Assembly: GCA_001898235.1 (NCBI GenBank)
Contig: MKTN01000064.1
Span: forward strand, 1-36,685
DNA from: Gammaproteobacteria bacterium 39-13
Lineage (GTDB): Bacteria; Pseudomonadota; Gammaproteobacteria; Berkiellales; Berkiellaceae
Direction: 5' to 3'
Length of the DNA: 36,685 nt
In this document: piece after piece, positions 9,801 to 20,203 of the stretch
Numbering within the stretch: the stretch's first letter is position 1
Layout: each line of letters starts with the position of its first letter
Program-made: the position numbers and the translations under genes
The notes under the pieces: model-generated
What the model was told of the DNA's origin: nothing
Seen by the model: only the letters and a program-made list of their open reading frames with translations
Databases searched by the model: none

Positions 9801-10428
9801 CCGATTTCGCATTATATCGGGTGGCCTTAAATACCATATCTTTTAAGGTCGGATCATATTTCATCATTTCGTGTAAATCAGCAAAAGTCGCATTGGGATC
9901 GCCCAGAATTTGCTCTACCATTGAAGTGGCAAAATGATGGAATCCCACGCCTTTGAATGCTGCACCATAGTGCAAGAGATCTAATCCCACGCCTACTTTG
10001 TGGCCATTAAAAAAGGCTCCCCAACCTTCTGATTCTAAGTCGGTATAATCTAAGAAATTAACTTTTCCTGATAAGTATTTAAATTGTTCTGCACTGAATC
10101 CCAATCCTACAATAAAGGCTGATATCGCGCCTGCTGAAGCGCCAGCCACCACTTTAATTTCTTCAAAATAACCGTTTTCCTCTAATGCTTCAGCACAACC
10201 AGGGTAGGTCGCCCCTTTTGCTCCCCCCCCTTGCAAAGACAAGCATGACAAAGGCGGCTGAGGTATTTGTTGGGGAGTCGATGGAAAGCCTGCAAGCAAC
10301 TTCAACATCATTTCAACATTCCCTTCATTGAAGGCTTCATCATAATCTGTCGTAAAAGATTTTTTTACTGAAGTGGATAAATTTGACTGTATATTAATTT
10401 TTTTACGGCCCTGACCACCCTTCATCAT
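6817..10428 (-). CDS. Patatin-like phospholipase with ankyrin repeats, putative effector
   Basis: A 1203-aa multidomain protein. Residues 60-270 form a patatin/ExoU-type lipid acyl hydrolase domain: oxyanion loop GGGAKG (67-72), nucleophile motif GASAG with S98, and the dyad aspartate D259 in FADGGILNNNP. Residues about 450-620 are charged and helical. Ankyrin-type units follow at about 640-720 and 900-1080 (for example KTVLYYAAESGN, RTALHYLAMTG, KTPLSYIIEHN). The last 60 residues are Lys/Glu-rich and look disordered. There is no signal peptide, which would fit cytoplasmic storage and type III/IV-style export, but that is inference. An AGGGGAAGG ribosome-binding site precedes two adjacent ATGs (10428, 10425); the second is better spaced. 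No secretion genes are nearby. Confidence 0.93.
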   Translation of the reverse strand: MMKGGQGRKKINIQSNLSTSVKKSFTTDYDEAFNEGNVEMMLKLLAGFPSTPQQIPQPPLSCLSLQGGGAKGATYPGCAEALEENGYFEEIKVVAGASAGAISAFIVGLGFSAEQFKYLSGKVNFLDYTDLESEGWGAFFNGHKVGVGLDLLHYGAAFKGVGFHHFATSMVEQILGDPNATFADLHEMMKYDPTLKDMVFKATRYNAKSGDRIEQTFSFEETPNIRIADAVRASMAFPGAFAPWPVKDKQGNLFGVFADGGILNNNPVDVFNERAYYDSKYKPKEKKDHRGVPHQINPCSVGLSLTPLEDLDEEITPFTSRIRVKKSQQKFDEKKNGKIKHNEAQKINGEWRFNDILNAVLWNTIGVPIKEEMQAKHALYNEQTVQVWPEDVDTLEFDASPAKLERLFNSGKNAMQLWLEKFRDPSSPYEYPEFFDDSPSKEERLLRKQDPDAFYHQKFVEYFSAFQAEMKKAKTQERNDNEALYKNVKLRYLSYKIDELKQKMEKNQSLKKAPDEILETAFKRACQNMKDKEELVEKKRKERWNLIRDDDLIAHIAEKLVKCRKEKTAASQDEVLRLMRGQLSNIIPLIRAKKGGNLLSLLLQTDNPELTREAFNIINQALAQCYYQGRKEDIKFSLEQMLNELTQPSVPVVMGMLHSPQMVKVLMDYGANPLLVDKQTGRNMFQEMIVQENYVGFKALVEYCAKKKINIRNLQFGNQSLGHYLINKASHHFLEKLRDDPHIMKEIFNFKTKNASQNNLIQEAARVASSADDLRWHLILKQSNRGKLNFFRIKKHATENHNAQSSKWILARKGLKAVLSAPRPDVVIKDLKSEVCFNILNLFSPQISSIKLIELAQDPTKADVLIELCEKAYSSPKTSKQLQALLQQKINGKTVLYYAAESGNVKLINYLRKSKYDLDVNHAGPLNAPCAILHAAKRGQSTAVLALMKSSSWGFRLGYHPISRRATDDPEKRTALHYLAMTGTPSAFCAVLLGARGKSSPTKVTTMKDKFGKTPLSYIIEHNRMDILQAILESTKGKKRGYVFSSDCYFDDIFGWQENDLAGYPDLELAKRMNPEMYDFICENLSADKRKAANIVNHVETKITSQLKRENEQTLSQAEEIAKFELSLIGESIYDDWTLMPEESSLNGKKLPLAQRESERREKRPQHFTIKHGTEPKKVKTLETQPQAEHKEAKVSESSKKTL

Positions 10429-10496
10429 GTACCTTCCCCTTTTATAGGCTCTCTATTCCTTTAGAAGGCTTAAAACAAACAAAGTTCAGTTTTTAA

Positions 10497-10512
10497 TGTA
10501 CTTTTATGTACA
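10497..10512. promoter_or_regulatory. Short palindrome between divergent genes
   Basis: TGTAC and GTACA flank a 6-base AT centre in the spacer between the patatin gene and the 101-aa gene. It could be an operator, but the match is short and no regulator is nearby. Confidence 0.25.
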
Positions 10513-10572
10513 GGGAACTTATTACCTTCGTTGGCAGTCTTTTCTGCAGAAGGAAAAAAAAGGAAGAGAGTT

Positions 10573-10878
10573 ATGCATCCGCAAGCTTATGAAATTGAAG
10601 AGGTGGGTCAGGCTTTCATTACGATTGGAACACCTGAATATACACCTGAACAGCAAGATTATTTAAATAGTGTTCTGAATGAGTACGCACAGGAAATTAA
10701 TAAGGATGAATTAAAAAAGATATTCAAGGACAAAATTCAAGTTGCTGACGCAATTAAAACTTTAAATGATTTTGCTATCCATTATCAAGATGAAAAAGAA
10801 GTTATTGATGAATTTAATGAGGAAATTGAAAACTTACTCATTTCAATCAATCAATATGATGATGGGATTACTTTCTAA
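10573..10878 (+). CDS. Small acidic hypothetical protein
   Basis: A 101-aa protein starting at the ATG 10573, preceded by a good AGGAAGAG ribosome-binding site. I recognise no family. It is acidic, predicted helical, and has no signal peptide or membrane segment. The C-terminal half is dense in Glu, Asp, Ile and Leu (for example EVIDEFNEEIENLL). It is divergent from the patatin-ankyrin gene across a 144-base spacer. Small acidic proteins beside effectors can be secretion chaperones, but nothing in the sequence proves that here. An in-frame TTG upstream (10531) is less likely because it lacks a ribosome-binding site. Confidence 0.75.
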   Translation: MHPQAYEIEEVGQAFITIGTPEYTPEQQDYLNSVLNEYAQEINKDELKKIFKDKIQVADAIKTLNDFAIHYQDEKEVIDEFNEEIENLLISINQYDDGITF

Positions 10879-10892
10879 ATAACCCCATCATC
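10858..10892. terminator. Hairpin between the acidic gene and clpB
   Basis: GATGATGGG (10858-10866) pairs with CCCATCATC (10884-10892), enclosing the stop codon of the 101-aa gene. A short T-run follows at 10905-10911, not directly against the stem. It could serve both converging genes. Confidence 0.4.
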
Positions 10893-10909
10893 CATAACAT
10901 TAGTTCTTT

Positions 10910-13483
10910 TTAACCCTTGGAAAAAACAAATTTTTCGTCTTTTACTTTTACATCAATAACATCACCTGGCACAAAATCACCTCTTAGCAACGCTTCTGAT
11001 AACGAATTTTCTAATTCTTGTCTTAATGCACGTCGCAATGGCCTTGCACCATAAACAGGATCAAAACCTAAACGTGCTAATTTATCAAGCGCTTCAGAAG
11101 TAATGTGCAACTGTAAACCTTGATCACGCAACCTATTTTGGATTTCATGGATTTGAATTTCCGCAATGGCTCGAATGTTATCTTGTGAAAGTGCGTGAAA
11201 TACAACTGTTTCATCAATTCGATTGATAAACTCGGGTCTAAAGTAATCTGTTAGCATTTCAATGACTACATCTTTCATCTCATCATAAGGCTTCCCTGTC
11301 ATTTCTTGGATTTTTTGTGCCCCAATATTCGATGTCATCACAATAATACAGTTTTTAAAATCAACAGTTCTACCTTGACTATCTGTTAGGCGCCCTTCAT
11401 CCATTAGTTGTAAAAGAATGTTAAACACATCATGGTGTGCTTTTTCAATTTCATCTAATAAGACAATACTGTAAGGACGTCTTCGCACGGCCTCTGTTAG
11501 ATAGCCACCTTCTTCATAACCAACATATCCAGGTGGCGCACCAATTAAACGCGCAACAGCATGTTTTTCCATAAACTCAGACATATCAATTCGAACCATA
11601 GCAGCAGGTGTATCAAACAAAAATTCTGCTAATGCTTTACATAAAGCTGTTTTTCCTACCCCTGTCGGACCTAAAAATAGAAAACTTCCAACCGGCTTAG
11701 TTGGATCGGCTAAGCCCGCCCGTGAGCGCCTAATAGCATTTGCCACCGCTTTAAGCGCATCAATCTGTCCCACAACGGTATGCGACAAGGCTTCCTCCAT
11801 CTTAAGGAGTTTTTCTTTCTCACCCTCAAGCATTTTGCTCACCGGGATCCCTGTCCATTTTGCAACCACTTCAGCAATTTCCTCTTCATCCACCTTATTG
11901 CGGATCAAAGTCATTTGTTTACTTTCTACCTCTGAGGCAGCTGCAAGCTGTTTTTCAAGCTCTGGAATTTTTCCATATTGCAATTCAGACATACGCCCTA
12001 AATCACCCGCTCGCCTAGCAGCTTCAAATGCGGTACGAGCGCGTTCCAATTCTTCTTTAATGTGTTGTGCACCATGTAAAGTGGATTTTTCGGCTTTCCA
12101 TACTTCCTCTAGATCAGCATATTCACGTTCATTTTTTTCAATTTCGGTTTCAAGCTTATCCAACCGTTGTTTAGAAAGCGGATCCTTTTCCTTACGTAAA
12201 GCTTCACGCTCAATTTTATATTGAATCAATTTGCGTTCAAGAATATCCAAAGGTTCCGGTTTGGAATCAATCGCCATACGAATACGGCTAGCTGCCTCAT
12301 CTATCAAGTCAATTGCTTTATCTGGTAACATCCGATCAGTGATGTAACGGTGTGACAAATTTGCCGCCGCAACAATAGCAGGATCAGTAATTTCTACACC
12401 ATGGTGGATCTCATAACGTTCTTTCAAACCACGTAAAATGGCAATAGTATCTTCGACAGAAGGTTCATCTACCAATACCTTTTGAAATCTTCGCTCTAAC
12501 GCTGCATCTTTCTCAATATATTGACGATATTCATCTAAGGTGGTTGCGCCAACACAATGTAGTTCACCTCGGGCTAATGCCGGCTTTAGCATGTTACCTG
12601 CATCCATGGCACCATCAGCTTTACCTGCACCCACCATAGTGTGAATTTCATCAATAAATAAAATAATTTCGCCTTCTTGTTTTGCCAAATCTTTTAATAC
12701 AGATTTCAGGCGCTCTTCAAATTCTCCCCTGAATTTTGCTCCCGCAATCAAAGCACCAAGATCTAACCCTAAAACTCGTTTGCCTTTGAGACCTTCAGGC
12801 ACCTCATCATTAACGATACGCTGCGCTAATCCTTCAACTATCGCTGTTTTACCTACGCCAGGTTCACCAATGAGAACAGGATTATTCTTGGTACGTCTTT
12901 GCAACACTTGAATAGTACGACGTATTTCCTCATCGCGTCCCACAACAGGATCGAGCTTCCCTTGTTCAGCTCTAGCGGTGAGATCAATCGTATATTTTTC
13001 TAATGCTTGCCTGCTTTCTTCGGCATTTTCATCTTGAACGCTTTCACCCCCACGGATCTTATTAATCGCTTCATCCAGTTTCTTTTTGTTAGCACCGCTT
13101 GCTCGCAAAGTTTTTGCAGCTTCTCCTTCATCATCGATAAGTGCTAATAAAAATAATTCGCTAGAAATAAATTTATCTTTGCGATCTTGTGCGAGTTTGT
13201 CTGTCAAATTTAAAAGACGAATTAAACTGTCCGAAGGTCGAATATCCCCAGTTGCTCTTCCAAGTCTAGGAAGGCGTTCAATAGATTCATTTAGACTCGA
13301 TCGTAGTTGCGGTAAATTCACACCAGCTTGTTTTAAAAGCGGGCGAACCGTTGAACCTTCTTGATCGATCATCGCCATTAAAACATGCTCAGGTTCGATA
13401 GTGGGGTTCATTCTTCCCAAAGCCATCGATTGCGCTTGTCCTATCGCTTCTTGAAACTTGCTGGTAAATTTTTCAATGCTCAT
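10910..13483 (-). CDS. clpB: ATP-dependent disaggregase ClpB
   Basis: Hexameric AAA+ chaperone that works with DnaK to dissolve protein aggregates. It is 857 aa, identical in length to E. coli ClpB. In order it has a Clp N-domain (1-145), NBD1 with Walker A GEPGVGKT (about 205) and Walker B ILFIDEIH, the long coiled-coil M-domain (about 410-530) that separates ClpB from ClpA and ClpC, NBD2 with Walker A GPTGVGKT (about 605), and sensor-2 GARPLRRAL near the end. The start ATG follows AAGGAAA. A sigma32-type promoter lies just upstream, and a terminator isolates it from pgeF. Confidence 0.98.
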   Translation of the reverse strand: MSIEKFTSKFQEAIGQAQSMALGRMNPTIEPEHVLMAMIDQEGSTVRPLLKQAGVNLPQLRSSLNESIERLPRLGRATGDIRPSDSLIRLLNLTDKLAQDRKDKFISSELFLLALIDDEGEAAKTLRASGANKKKLDEAINKIRGGESVQDENAEESRQALEKYTIDLTARAEQGKLDPVVGRDEEIRRTIQVLQRRTKNNPVLIGEPGVGKTAIVEGLAQRIVNDEVPEGLKGKRVLGLDLGALIAGAKFRGEFEERLKSVLKDLAKQEGEIILFIDEIHTMVGAGKADGAMDAGNMLKPALARGELHCVGATTLDEYRQYIEKDAALERRFQKVLVDEPSVEDTIAILRGLKERYEIHHGVEITDPAIVAAANLSHRYITDRMLPDKAIDLIDEAASRIRMAIDSKPEPLDILERKLIQYKIEREALRKEKDPLSKQRLDKLETEIEKNEREYADLEEVWKAEKSTLHGAQHIKEELERARTAFEAARRAGDLGRMSELQYGKIPELEKQLAAASEVESKQMTLIRNKVDEEEIAEVVAKWTGIPVSKMLEGEKEKLLKMEEALSHTVVGQIDALKAVANAIRRSRAGLADPTKPVGSFLFLGPTGVGKTALCKALAEFLFDTPAAMVRIDMSEFMEKHAVARLIGAPPGYVGYEEGGYLTEAVRRRPYSIVLLDEIEKAHHDVFNILLQLMDEGRLTDSQGRTVDFKNCIIVMTSNIGAQKIQEMTGKPYDEMKDVVIEMLTDYFRPEFINRIDETVVFHALSQDNIRAIAEIQIHEIQNRLRDQGLQLHITSEALDKLARLGFDPVYGARPLRRALRQELENSLSEALLRGDFVPGDVIDVKVKDEKFVFSKG

Positions 13484-13513
13484 CCATCATTTCCTTTTAT
13501 TGCCTCTTCCCAT

Positions 13514-13542
13514 TAAATGGGGATAACCTGGAAATTCTCAAG
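13514..13542 (-). promoter_or_regulatory. Heat-shock (sigma32-type) promoter of clpB
   Basis: On the minus strand CTTGAGA (13542-13536) is followed after 13 bases by CCCCATTTA (13522-13514), about 30 bases upstream of the clpB start. This closely matches the RpoH consensus (CTTGAAA, 13-15 bases, CCCCATnT) and fits the gene's role. Confidence 0.85.
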
Positions 13543-13609
13543 ACGAATTAGATAAATATAGTTCTTAGGATAGTCATTTTGGCACAAACGCTTGATAACC
13601 TTGACAACA

Positions 13610-13636
13610 AAAAAAGCCCCATAATGGGGCTTTTTT
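13610..13636. terminator. Rho-independent terminator after pgeF
   Basis: AAAAAAGCCCCA and its complement flank a 3-base loop, with T-runs on both strands. It lies 17 bases past the pgeF stop on the minus strand and separates rluD-pgeF from the clpB promoter. Confidence 0.9.
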
Positions 13637-13653
13637 CTGTTTAGTAATCCAGC

Positions 13654-14406
13654 TTAAGGATGCGCTAACCAAATCAATGTGGCCATCCTACCAGTATCTT
13701 TGTCTCGTCTAAAAGAATAAAAGCGCTCTGCGTCCGTGTAAGTGCAAAAATCTCCGCCATAGATGGCTTTTATATCAGATTGATGTAAACGATTTTTAGC
13801 CAGTTGATACATATCCCCTAGCCACTTGCCTGATGATTTTGGTTTAAAAGCCTGTTGCGCATATCTGTCATGCTGCATAAATTGTTGACGGACTTCTTCA
13901 CCCACTTCAAAACTGTCTGGACCAATTGCAGGTCCTAACCAAGCGATTATCTCGCCTTGAGTATGTGGTTTTATCGCTTGTACCGCGTTTTCGATGATCC
14001 CATTTAAAATACCGCGCCAACCGCAATGAACAGCAGAAACGACTGTTCCCTTGGTATCGCAAAGTAGCAAAGGTAAGCAATCTGCGGTTAAAACAACGCA
14101 AGGTACATTTAAGCATTTTGTCCATGCACCATCGGCATCAATGCCCAATGTGCTTTTCGCTTCATCTCCTTTGATTTCTACTACACGCGTACTATGGGTT
14201 TGTTCCAACCAAGCGGGCTCATGCTGTAAATTATATCTTTGGTTTAATTTTAAACGATTTAAAACGACTTTTTCAGGATTATCATTTACATGTAGTGCCA
14301 AATTGAGGCTTTGATACGCGCCTTGACTTACCCCACCTTCACGTGTCGTCGTGACGGCGCGGACCCAACTTGGTGCTGGCCAATTAGGTTCAATCCCTTT
14401 AACCAT
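13654..14406 (-). CDS. pgeF: PgeF/YfiH family protein (peptidoglycan editing factor, LACC1-like)
   Basis: A 250-aa member of the YfiH/LACC1 family (E. coli YfiH is 243 aa). The metal and active-site residues H71 (EQTHS), C110 (TADCLPLLL) and H127 (AVHCGWRG) are intact. Family members have been described as purine nucleoside phosphorylases/adenosine deaminases and as factors that prevent wrong amino acids entering peptidoglycan stems. The ATG overlaps the end of rluD by 8 bases, so the two are translationally coupled. The order rluD-pgeF-clpB matches E. coli. Confidence 0.93.
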   Translation of the reverse strand: MVKGIEPNWPAPSWVRAVTTTREGGVSQGAYQSLNLALHVNDNPEKVVLNRLKLNQRYNLQHEPAWLEQTHSTRVVEIKGDEAKSTLGIDADGAWTKCLNVPCVVLTADCLPLLLCDTKGTVVSAVHCGWRGILNGIIENAVQAIKPHTQGEIIAWLGPAIGPDSFEVGEEVRQQFMQHDRYAQQAFKPKSSGKWLGDMYQLAKNRLHQSDIKAIYGGDFCTYTDAERFYSFRRDKDTGRMATLIWLAHP

Positions 14407-15367
14407 GGTGGTATTCCTCTTTTGGTATTAATAATTTAATTAAGGCTGAAAAATCATCAGGCATTGGGGCCTTCCATGACATCTCTTGGCCACTCACGGG
14501 ATGGCTCAGGCTTAATGAAATAGCATGCAAGGCTTGTCGACGAAAAGCCATCAACATTTGCTGCAGCTCTGGAGTAGATTTGGCTGGTATCTTGTAACGC
14601 CAACCATAGGTTGCATCCCCTACAATGGGATAACCGATATGCGACAAATGCACACGAATTTGATGAGTGCGCCCTGTTTCTAATTTTACATCTAGTAAAG
14701 TAAAACCATGATAACGTCTTTTACAGCGAAAGTGAGTACGAGCAGGTTTACCTGAATGTGTTACTGCCATCTTCGTGCGCTGGTGCGGATGCCGACCAAT
14801 AGGTTCATCAATCGAAGCACCAGCTATCACTTCTGCTCCAACAAGCGCCACATACTCGCGCTGGATCTCTCGTTTTTGTAATGCATCAACCAACGCCGTA
14901 TGTGCTGACAACGTTTTTGCCACGACCATTAAACCAGTCGTATCCTTATCAAGACGATGCACAATCCCTGCTCGCGGTAACAACTTAAGTTGGGGAGCAT
15001 GATATAGTAACGCGTTAAGTAAAGTTCCTTGCAAATTCCCTGCGGCAGGATGAACAACAAGGCCTGCAGGTTTATTTAAAACTAAAATGTCATCATCTTC
15101 ATAGACAATATCAATGGGAATAGATTGAGCAGGATCGTCCTGTGCAGGATTCACAACCGCTGCAACACAAACAGATTCTCCGCCAATTACCTTAACTTTG
15201 GGCTCCAATACTTGCCCATTCAGGCTTACTTGTCCTTGTTTTATCCATTGTGTAATCCGGGTGCGAGAATGTTCAGGAAAACATTTTGCTAAAGCCTGAT
15301 CTAAGCGCATCCCTTTGAACTCTTCAGGAATGGTTGTGCTTAATGAAATTTCTTGAGATTCAAGCAT
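14399..15367 (-). CDS. rluD: 23S rRNA pseudouridine synthase RluD
   Basis: Converts uridines 1911, 1915 and 1917 (E. coli numbering) in helix 69 of 23S rRNA to pseudouridine. It is 322 aa, with an N-terminal S4 RNA-binding domain (about 18-75, MRLDQALAKCF through QVSLNGQVL) and an RsuA/RluA catalytic domain with HRLDKDTTGL, catalytic D140. GRTHQIRVHL and the position divergent from bamD support RluD over RluA or RluC. It is the first gene of the rluD-pgeF unit. Confidence 0.95.
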   Translation of the reverse strand: MLESQEISLSTTIPEEFKGMRLDQALAKCFPEHSRTRITQWIKQGQVSLNGQVLEPKVKVIGGESVCVAAVVNPAQDDPAQSIPIDIVYEDDDILVLNKPAGLVVHPAAGNLQGTLLNALLYHAPQLKLLPRAGIVHRLDKDTTGLMVVAKTLSAHTALVDALQKREIQREYVALVGAEVIAGASIDEPIGRHPHQRTKMAVTHSGKPARTHFRCKRRYHGFTLLDVKLETGRTHQIRVHLSHIGYPIVGDATYGWRYKIPAKSTPELQQMLMAFRRQALHAISLSLSHPVSGQEMSWKAPMPDDFSALIKLLIPKEEYHHG

Positions 15368-15695
15368 TCGGAAAATACCCTATATTTTTGGATTCTGATA
15401 CAAAATTATCAAGAAATTATTCTAACATATTTCTTGGTAAGAGGATAAAAATTGCAACCTGTTGCCTGCTACGATAGACTCCGTCCCAATATATAGTCTT
15501 CGCAGTGCATTTTCGGCTTTGTTGGCGACGTGTTATTGCAATAGTGCGGTATTTTATCGCCTCCTATCGCTTAAAACACCTCCCACTTGCCACAAATCTA
15601 AGCGCTGGCTATATCTACCAAGCTATACGCTCTGCGCGTGAGTTTTAAGTCATTGACTACAAATAACATAAGTTACAAATCTAAGTAGCATTCAT
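15368..15695. other. Divergent rluD-bamD spacer with repeat copy B
   Basis: A 328-base spacer. The stretch 15492-15530 (TATAGTCTTCGCAG, then ATTTTCGGC and TTTGTTGGCG) matches the left half of the palindromic element seen at 6696-6824 and 34384-34496. The right half (TTAAAACACC, 15571-15580) is poorly preserved. I could not place a convincing promoter. Confidence 0.5.
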
Positions 15696-16454
15696 ATGAA
15701 AAAGTTATCCTTATTACTTTTATCTTCTACCCTCGTTCTTGTTGGGTGCCATTCTACCTCAAAGGACGAACGTTATAACAACATGAGCCCTAATGAAATT
15801 TATGAGCTGGGCACTAAGCATGTCAAAAAGAAAAATTATGCTGAGGCAGTAGAAGATTTTGAAGCCTTAGAATCTCGTTATCCTTTTGGTGAATATGCTG
15901 ATAAAGCACAATTAGGGGCAATTTATGCCTACTATGAAAACGAAGACTATACCGCAGCACTTCCCGCAGTAGAGCGCTTTATTCGCATGTACCCAAGGCA
16001 TCCTAATGTCGATTATGCCTACTACATGAAAGGGCTATGCCATTATTCTGAAGCGCATGGCTTTTTAACAAAGTATATGCCGATGGAACGCGATGAGCGT
16101 GATACTACTTTTGCTAAAAAGGGTATTCAAGCTTTCCATTATCTTACCGTAAATTACCCTGATAGCATCTATACACCAGATGCAAAACAACGAATGGTTT
16201 ATTTACGCAATTTACTCGCCAAAAGTGAATTAGTTGCTGCTAGATTCTACTTTAAAAAAGGAGCTTATTTAGCTGCAGCCAATCGAGCAAGTAATGTTAT
16301 TTCGCAATATGATCGTTCTCCTAGCATGTCTGAAGCTTTATATATCATGGTAAAATCTTATCGTAAGCTTGAATTATATGAACTTGCTGATGATAGTCAG
16401 CGTGTTTTAGCGCTGAATTATCCTGACTCAATTTACCTTGAAAAACTGGGTTAA
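15696..16454 (+). CDS. bamD: Outer-membrane assembly lipoprotein BamD
   Basis: Essential lipoprotein of the BAM complex that inserts beta-barrel proteins into the outer membrane. It is 252 aa with a lipoprotein signal peptide ending in lipobox LVGC (Cys18), followed by TPR-like helices ([20 protein letters not shown], then the [12 protein letters not shown] and [16 protein letters not shown] blocks typical of BamD/YfiO). The ATG at 15696 gives a standard signal peptide, though the ribosome-binding site is weak. It is divergent from rluD as in E. coli and lies 11 bases before proS. Confidence 0.96.
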   Translation: MKKLSLLLLSSTLVLVGCHSTSKDERYNNMSPNEIYELGTKHVKKKNYAEAVEDFEALESRYPFGEYADKAQLGAIYAYYENEDYTAALPAVERFIRMYPRHPNVDYAYYMKGLCHYSEAHGFLTKYMPMERDERDTTFAKKGIQAFHYLTVNYPDSIYTPDAKQRMVYLRNLLAKSELVAARFYFKKGAYLAAANRASNVISQYDRSPSMSEALYIMVKSYRKLELYELADDSQRVLALNYPDSIYLEKLG

Positions 16455-16465
16455 GGATAAGTAGG

Positions 16466-18181
16466 ATGCGGACTTCTCAATTACTATTAGCAACACTAAA
16501 AGAAACCCCGGCTGACGCAGAGCTTGTCAGCCATCAATTGATGTTACGTGCAGGCATGATCCGTAAGTTAGGAGCGGGCTTATATACTTGGCTCCCTCTC
16601 GGTTTTCGCGTACTACAAAAAGTCATCAATATTGTGCGCCAAGAAATGAATAATATTCATGCACAAGAGGTTTTGATGCCTGCCGTGCAACCTGCAGAAT
16701 TGTGGCAAGAAACCAACCGTTGGGAAGAATTCGGTCCACAACTTTTATGCATGAAAGATAGGAATGAACGTGAATATTGTTTCGGTCCTACTCATGAAGA
16801 AGTGATAACCGATCTCGTTCGTAATGAATTGCGCTCTTATAAGCAAGTCCCTACCTGCTTTTATCAAATTCAAACAAAGTTTAGAGATGAAATTCGTCCT
16901 CGTTTTGGCGTAATGCGAGCAAGAGAATTCTTAATGAAAGATGCTTATTCTTTTCATTTAGATAAAGATTCACTGCAACAAACCTATGATGACATGTACC
17001 AAGCCTATAGCAAAATTTTTACTCGTTTAGGGCTAGAATTTCGTGTTGTGCTTGCAGACACCGGAGCGATTGGTGGCAGTCAATCCCATGAGTTTCATGT
17101 TTTGGCTGATTCAGGCGAAGATACGCTCGCATTTTCTCCTGAAAGCGGCTATGCAGCGAATGTTGAATTAGCAACTTCCCAAATTCCTGCACCACAACGT
17201 TCAACACCTTCTCAGGCATTTGATCTGAAAGAAACGCCTAATATTCGAACTGTAGCAGAACAAGCTGCTTTTATGGGCCTTGAAACAAAAGATATTTTGA
17301 AAACTCTATTAGTAAAAGGCAAAGAAGTACCTGCAGTTGCCCTCCTTTTACGAGGCGATCACGAACTTAATCCTATCAAAGCAGAGAAACTTCCTGAGGT
17401 CGCTTCACCTTTGACCATGATAGATGAAGCCTCATTAAGGGCTTTAGCAAAATGTGGCCCTGGATTCGTTGGTCCCAAAGATCTCAATATCCCTATTATT
17501 GCTGATCACCATGTTATAGCCATGGCGAATTTCTCCTGTGGCGCCAACCAAGAAGATAAACATTATGTGGGTGTGAACTGGGAACGCGATTTGCCCTTAC
17601 CTGCAAAAGTAGCTGATCTGCGAAAAGTTAAAGCGGGCGATCCTTCTCCTGATGGGAAAGGAGAACTACAAATTTGTCGTGGTATTGAAGTTGGACATAT
17701 TTTCCAATTAGGCACTAAATATAGTACCGCAATGAAGGCGACTGTTTTAAATGATCAAGGACGCCAAGTAGTTTTAGAAATGGGTTGTTATGGGATAGGC
17801 GTCTCGCGTATTGTCGCAGCAGCTATTGAACAACATCACGATGAACAGGGCATTATCTGGCCTGATGCCTTAGCACCATTTCATATTGTCTTGATCCCCA
17901 TGAATAGAGTGAAATCTCACCGCGTTCGTGAAGCAACGGATACACTTTATCAACAATTACAAGCAGCTGGTTTTGAAGTCTTGCTAGATGATCGCGATGA
18001 ACGTCCTGGTGTCATGTTTGCAGAAAGTGAATTGATAGGGATCCCACATCGTCTTGTGATTGGAGAACGTGGACTTGATACCGGAACCGTTGAATATAAG
18101 AGCCGCAAAACCGGTCAAGTTGAACATTTACCACTTGCTGAGATTGTTGACATTTGTAAGCAACGAATCAAGGTAAATTAA
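16466..18181 (+). CDS. proS: Prolyl-tRNA synthetase, bacterial type
   Basis: Class II synthetase charging tRNA-Pro. It is 571 aa (E. coli 572) and begins [19 protein letters not shown], almost as in E. coli. Motif 2 ([20 protein letters not shown]) and motif 3 ([14 protein letters not shown]) are present. The region of about residues 225-405 is the INS (YbaK-like) editing domain that removes mischarged Ala, and the C-terminal anticodon-binding domain is complete. An AGTAGG ribosome-binding site sits just before the ATG, 11 bases after bamD, so the pair is likely co-transcribed. Confidence 0.97.
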   Translation: MRTSQLLLATLKETPADAELVSHQLMLRAGMIRKLGAGLYTWLPLGFRVLQKVINIVRQEMNNIHAQEVLMPAVQPAELWQETNRWEEFGPQLLCMKDRNEREYCFGPTHEEVITDLVRNELRSYKQVPTCFYQIQTKFRDEIRPRFGVMRAREFLMKDAYSFHLDKDSLQQTYDDMYQAYSKIFTRLGLEFRVVLADTGAIGGSQSHEFHVLADSGEDTLAFSPESGYAANVELATSQIPAPQRSTPSQAFDLKETPNIRTVAEQAAFMGLETKDILKTLLVKGKEVPAVALLLRGDHELNPIKAEKLPEVASPLTMIDEASLRALAKCGPGFVGPKDLNIPIIADHHVIAMANFSCGANQEDKHYVGVNWERDLPLPAKVADLRKVKAGDPSPDGKGELQICRGIEVGHIFQLGTKYSTAMKATVLNDQGRQVVLEMGCYGIGVSRIVAAAIEQHHDEQGIIWPDALAPFHIVLIPMNRVKSHRVREATDTLYQQLQAAGFEVLLDDRDERPGVMFAESELIGIPHRLVIGERGLDTGTVEYKSRKTGQVEHLPLAEIVDICKQRIKVN

Positions 18182-18259
18182 CTTCTCAAGTGACTGCTTC
18201 GCAAGATCCGAAAATCTCTTTCCAATCTTCTCTCCCGCGAAACAGATCTTTATTCTGAT

Positions 18260-18386
18260 CCCCTCTCCCGTAAACGGGAGAGGGTTAGGGTGAGGGTCTT
18301 ATGACTCTCAGCTCTCCCGTAGCACATTTTGCCCATTTTCCCCTATCCCGCGAAGCGGGATAGGGGAATTTGTCTGCTTCGCAGAC
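18260..18386. repeat. Three consecutive REP-like hairpins downstream of proS
   Basis: There are three perfect stems: CCCTCTCCCG/CGGGAGAGGG (18261-18284, loop TAAA), a 14-bp stem around CCCCTATCCCGC (18338-18368, loop GAA) and GTCTGC/GCAGAC (18372-18386). The tail TTAGGGTGAGGGTCTTA (18285-18301) matches the ends of the element at 33077-33185. Otherwise the 18182-18513 spacer holds no gene I can support. Confidence 0.7.
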
Positions 18387-18513
18387 CGACAGAAAGATCC
18401 TCTCTCTACGCACAACGGCAAAAAGATTTCCTTTTCTTTGCTTGCTTTCAAAATGAAATCCAGGTATTTTTTGCGCCATTCTCTGTTCCATTTAAATGAT
18501 AAGAAGAAAAGCC

Positions 18514-18987
18514 ATGAACATAACCTCCATTATACGTACAACCTTACTCGTATTGAGCTGCAATATTGCCTTATCAGGTTGCTGCCACCTATTAAAAGAA
18601 GATGCGCCTACGCCTGCTAAATATTCTGTAGAAAATAAAGAAATGAATGCAATTTATCATTTTGCATTTGATAGATCTGAGCTATCTGAGCAAGATATGC
18701 CAGCCTTAAATGAATTTGCTACTTTTTTGCATGCTAATCCAAGCATGAAAGCACATGTTGATGGTTACACCGATGCTCAAGGTCCCTATAACTATAATTT
18801 AAATTTAGGGCTACGCCGAGCTGAAGCTGTTGCAGAATATCTTCAAGCTAAAGGCGTTCCTGCTGAAAGAATTGAAGTAAATAGCTACGGAAAAGATAAA
18901 TTAATTGACGAAGCTTACACCTTAAATGCACATGCAAAAAATCGTCGCGCGGTCATCTATGTTACCGAAGAGAAAGCAGTAGTATAA
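18514..18987 (+). CDS. OmpA/Pal-like peptidoglycan-associated lipoprotein
   Basis: A 157-aa protein starting at the ATG 18514, after the purine-rich AAGAAGAAAAG; an ATG six codons upstream (18496) is possible. A lipoprotein signal peptide ends with LSGC (Cys23, followed by a second Cys). Residues about 48-152 form an OmpA-C domain: FAFDRSEL, HVDGYTDAQGPYNYNLNLGLRRAEAVAEYL and the closing KNRRAVIYV. The D and R positions that bind meso-diaminopimelate in this family appear present. It is a Pal-type outer-membrane to peptidoglycan tether, but no tol genes are adjacent, so it may be a paralogue rather than Pal itself. Confidence 0.88.
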   Translation: MNITSIIRTTLLVLSCNIALSGCCHLLKEDAPTPAKYSVENKEMNAIYHFAFDRSELSEQDMPALNEFATFLHANPSMKAHVDGYTDAQGPYNYNLNLGLRRAEAVAEYLQAKGVPAERIEVNSYGKDKLIDEAYTLNAHAKNRRAVIYVTEEKAVV

Positions 18988-20170
<1,183 letters not shown>

Positions 20171-20173
20171 AAG

Positions 20174-20203
20174 AAAAAAGGAGAGCTATGCTCTCCTTTT
20201 TTT
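20174..20203. terminator. Bidirectional rho-independent terminator
   Basis: AAAAAAGGAGAGC and GCTCTCCTTTTTTT flank a TAT loop, serving the converging wrbA-like gene and the 960-aa gene. The T-run overlaps the stop codon of the latter. Confidence 0.93.

Noticed and set aside
11835..12224. 129-codon plus-strand frame inside clpB
   Set aside because: Antisense shadow of the ClpB M-domain coiled coil; Ser-rich and without a ribosome-binding site.
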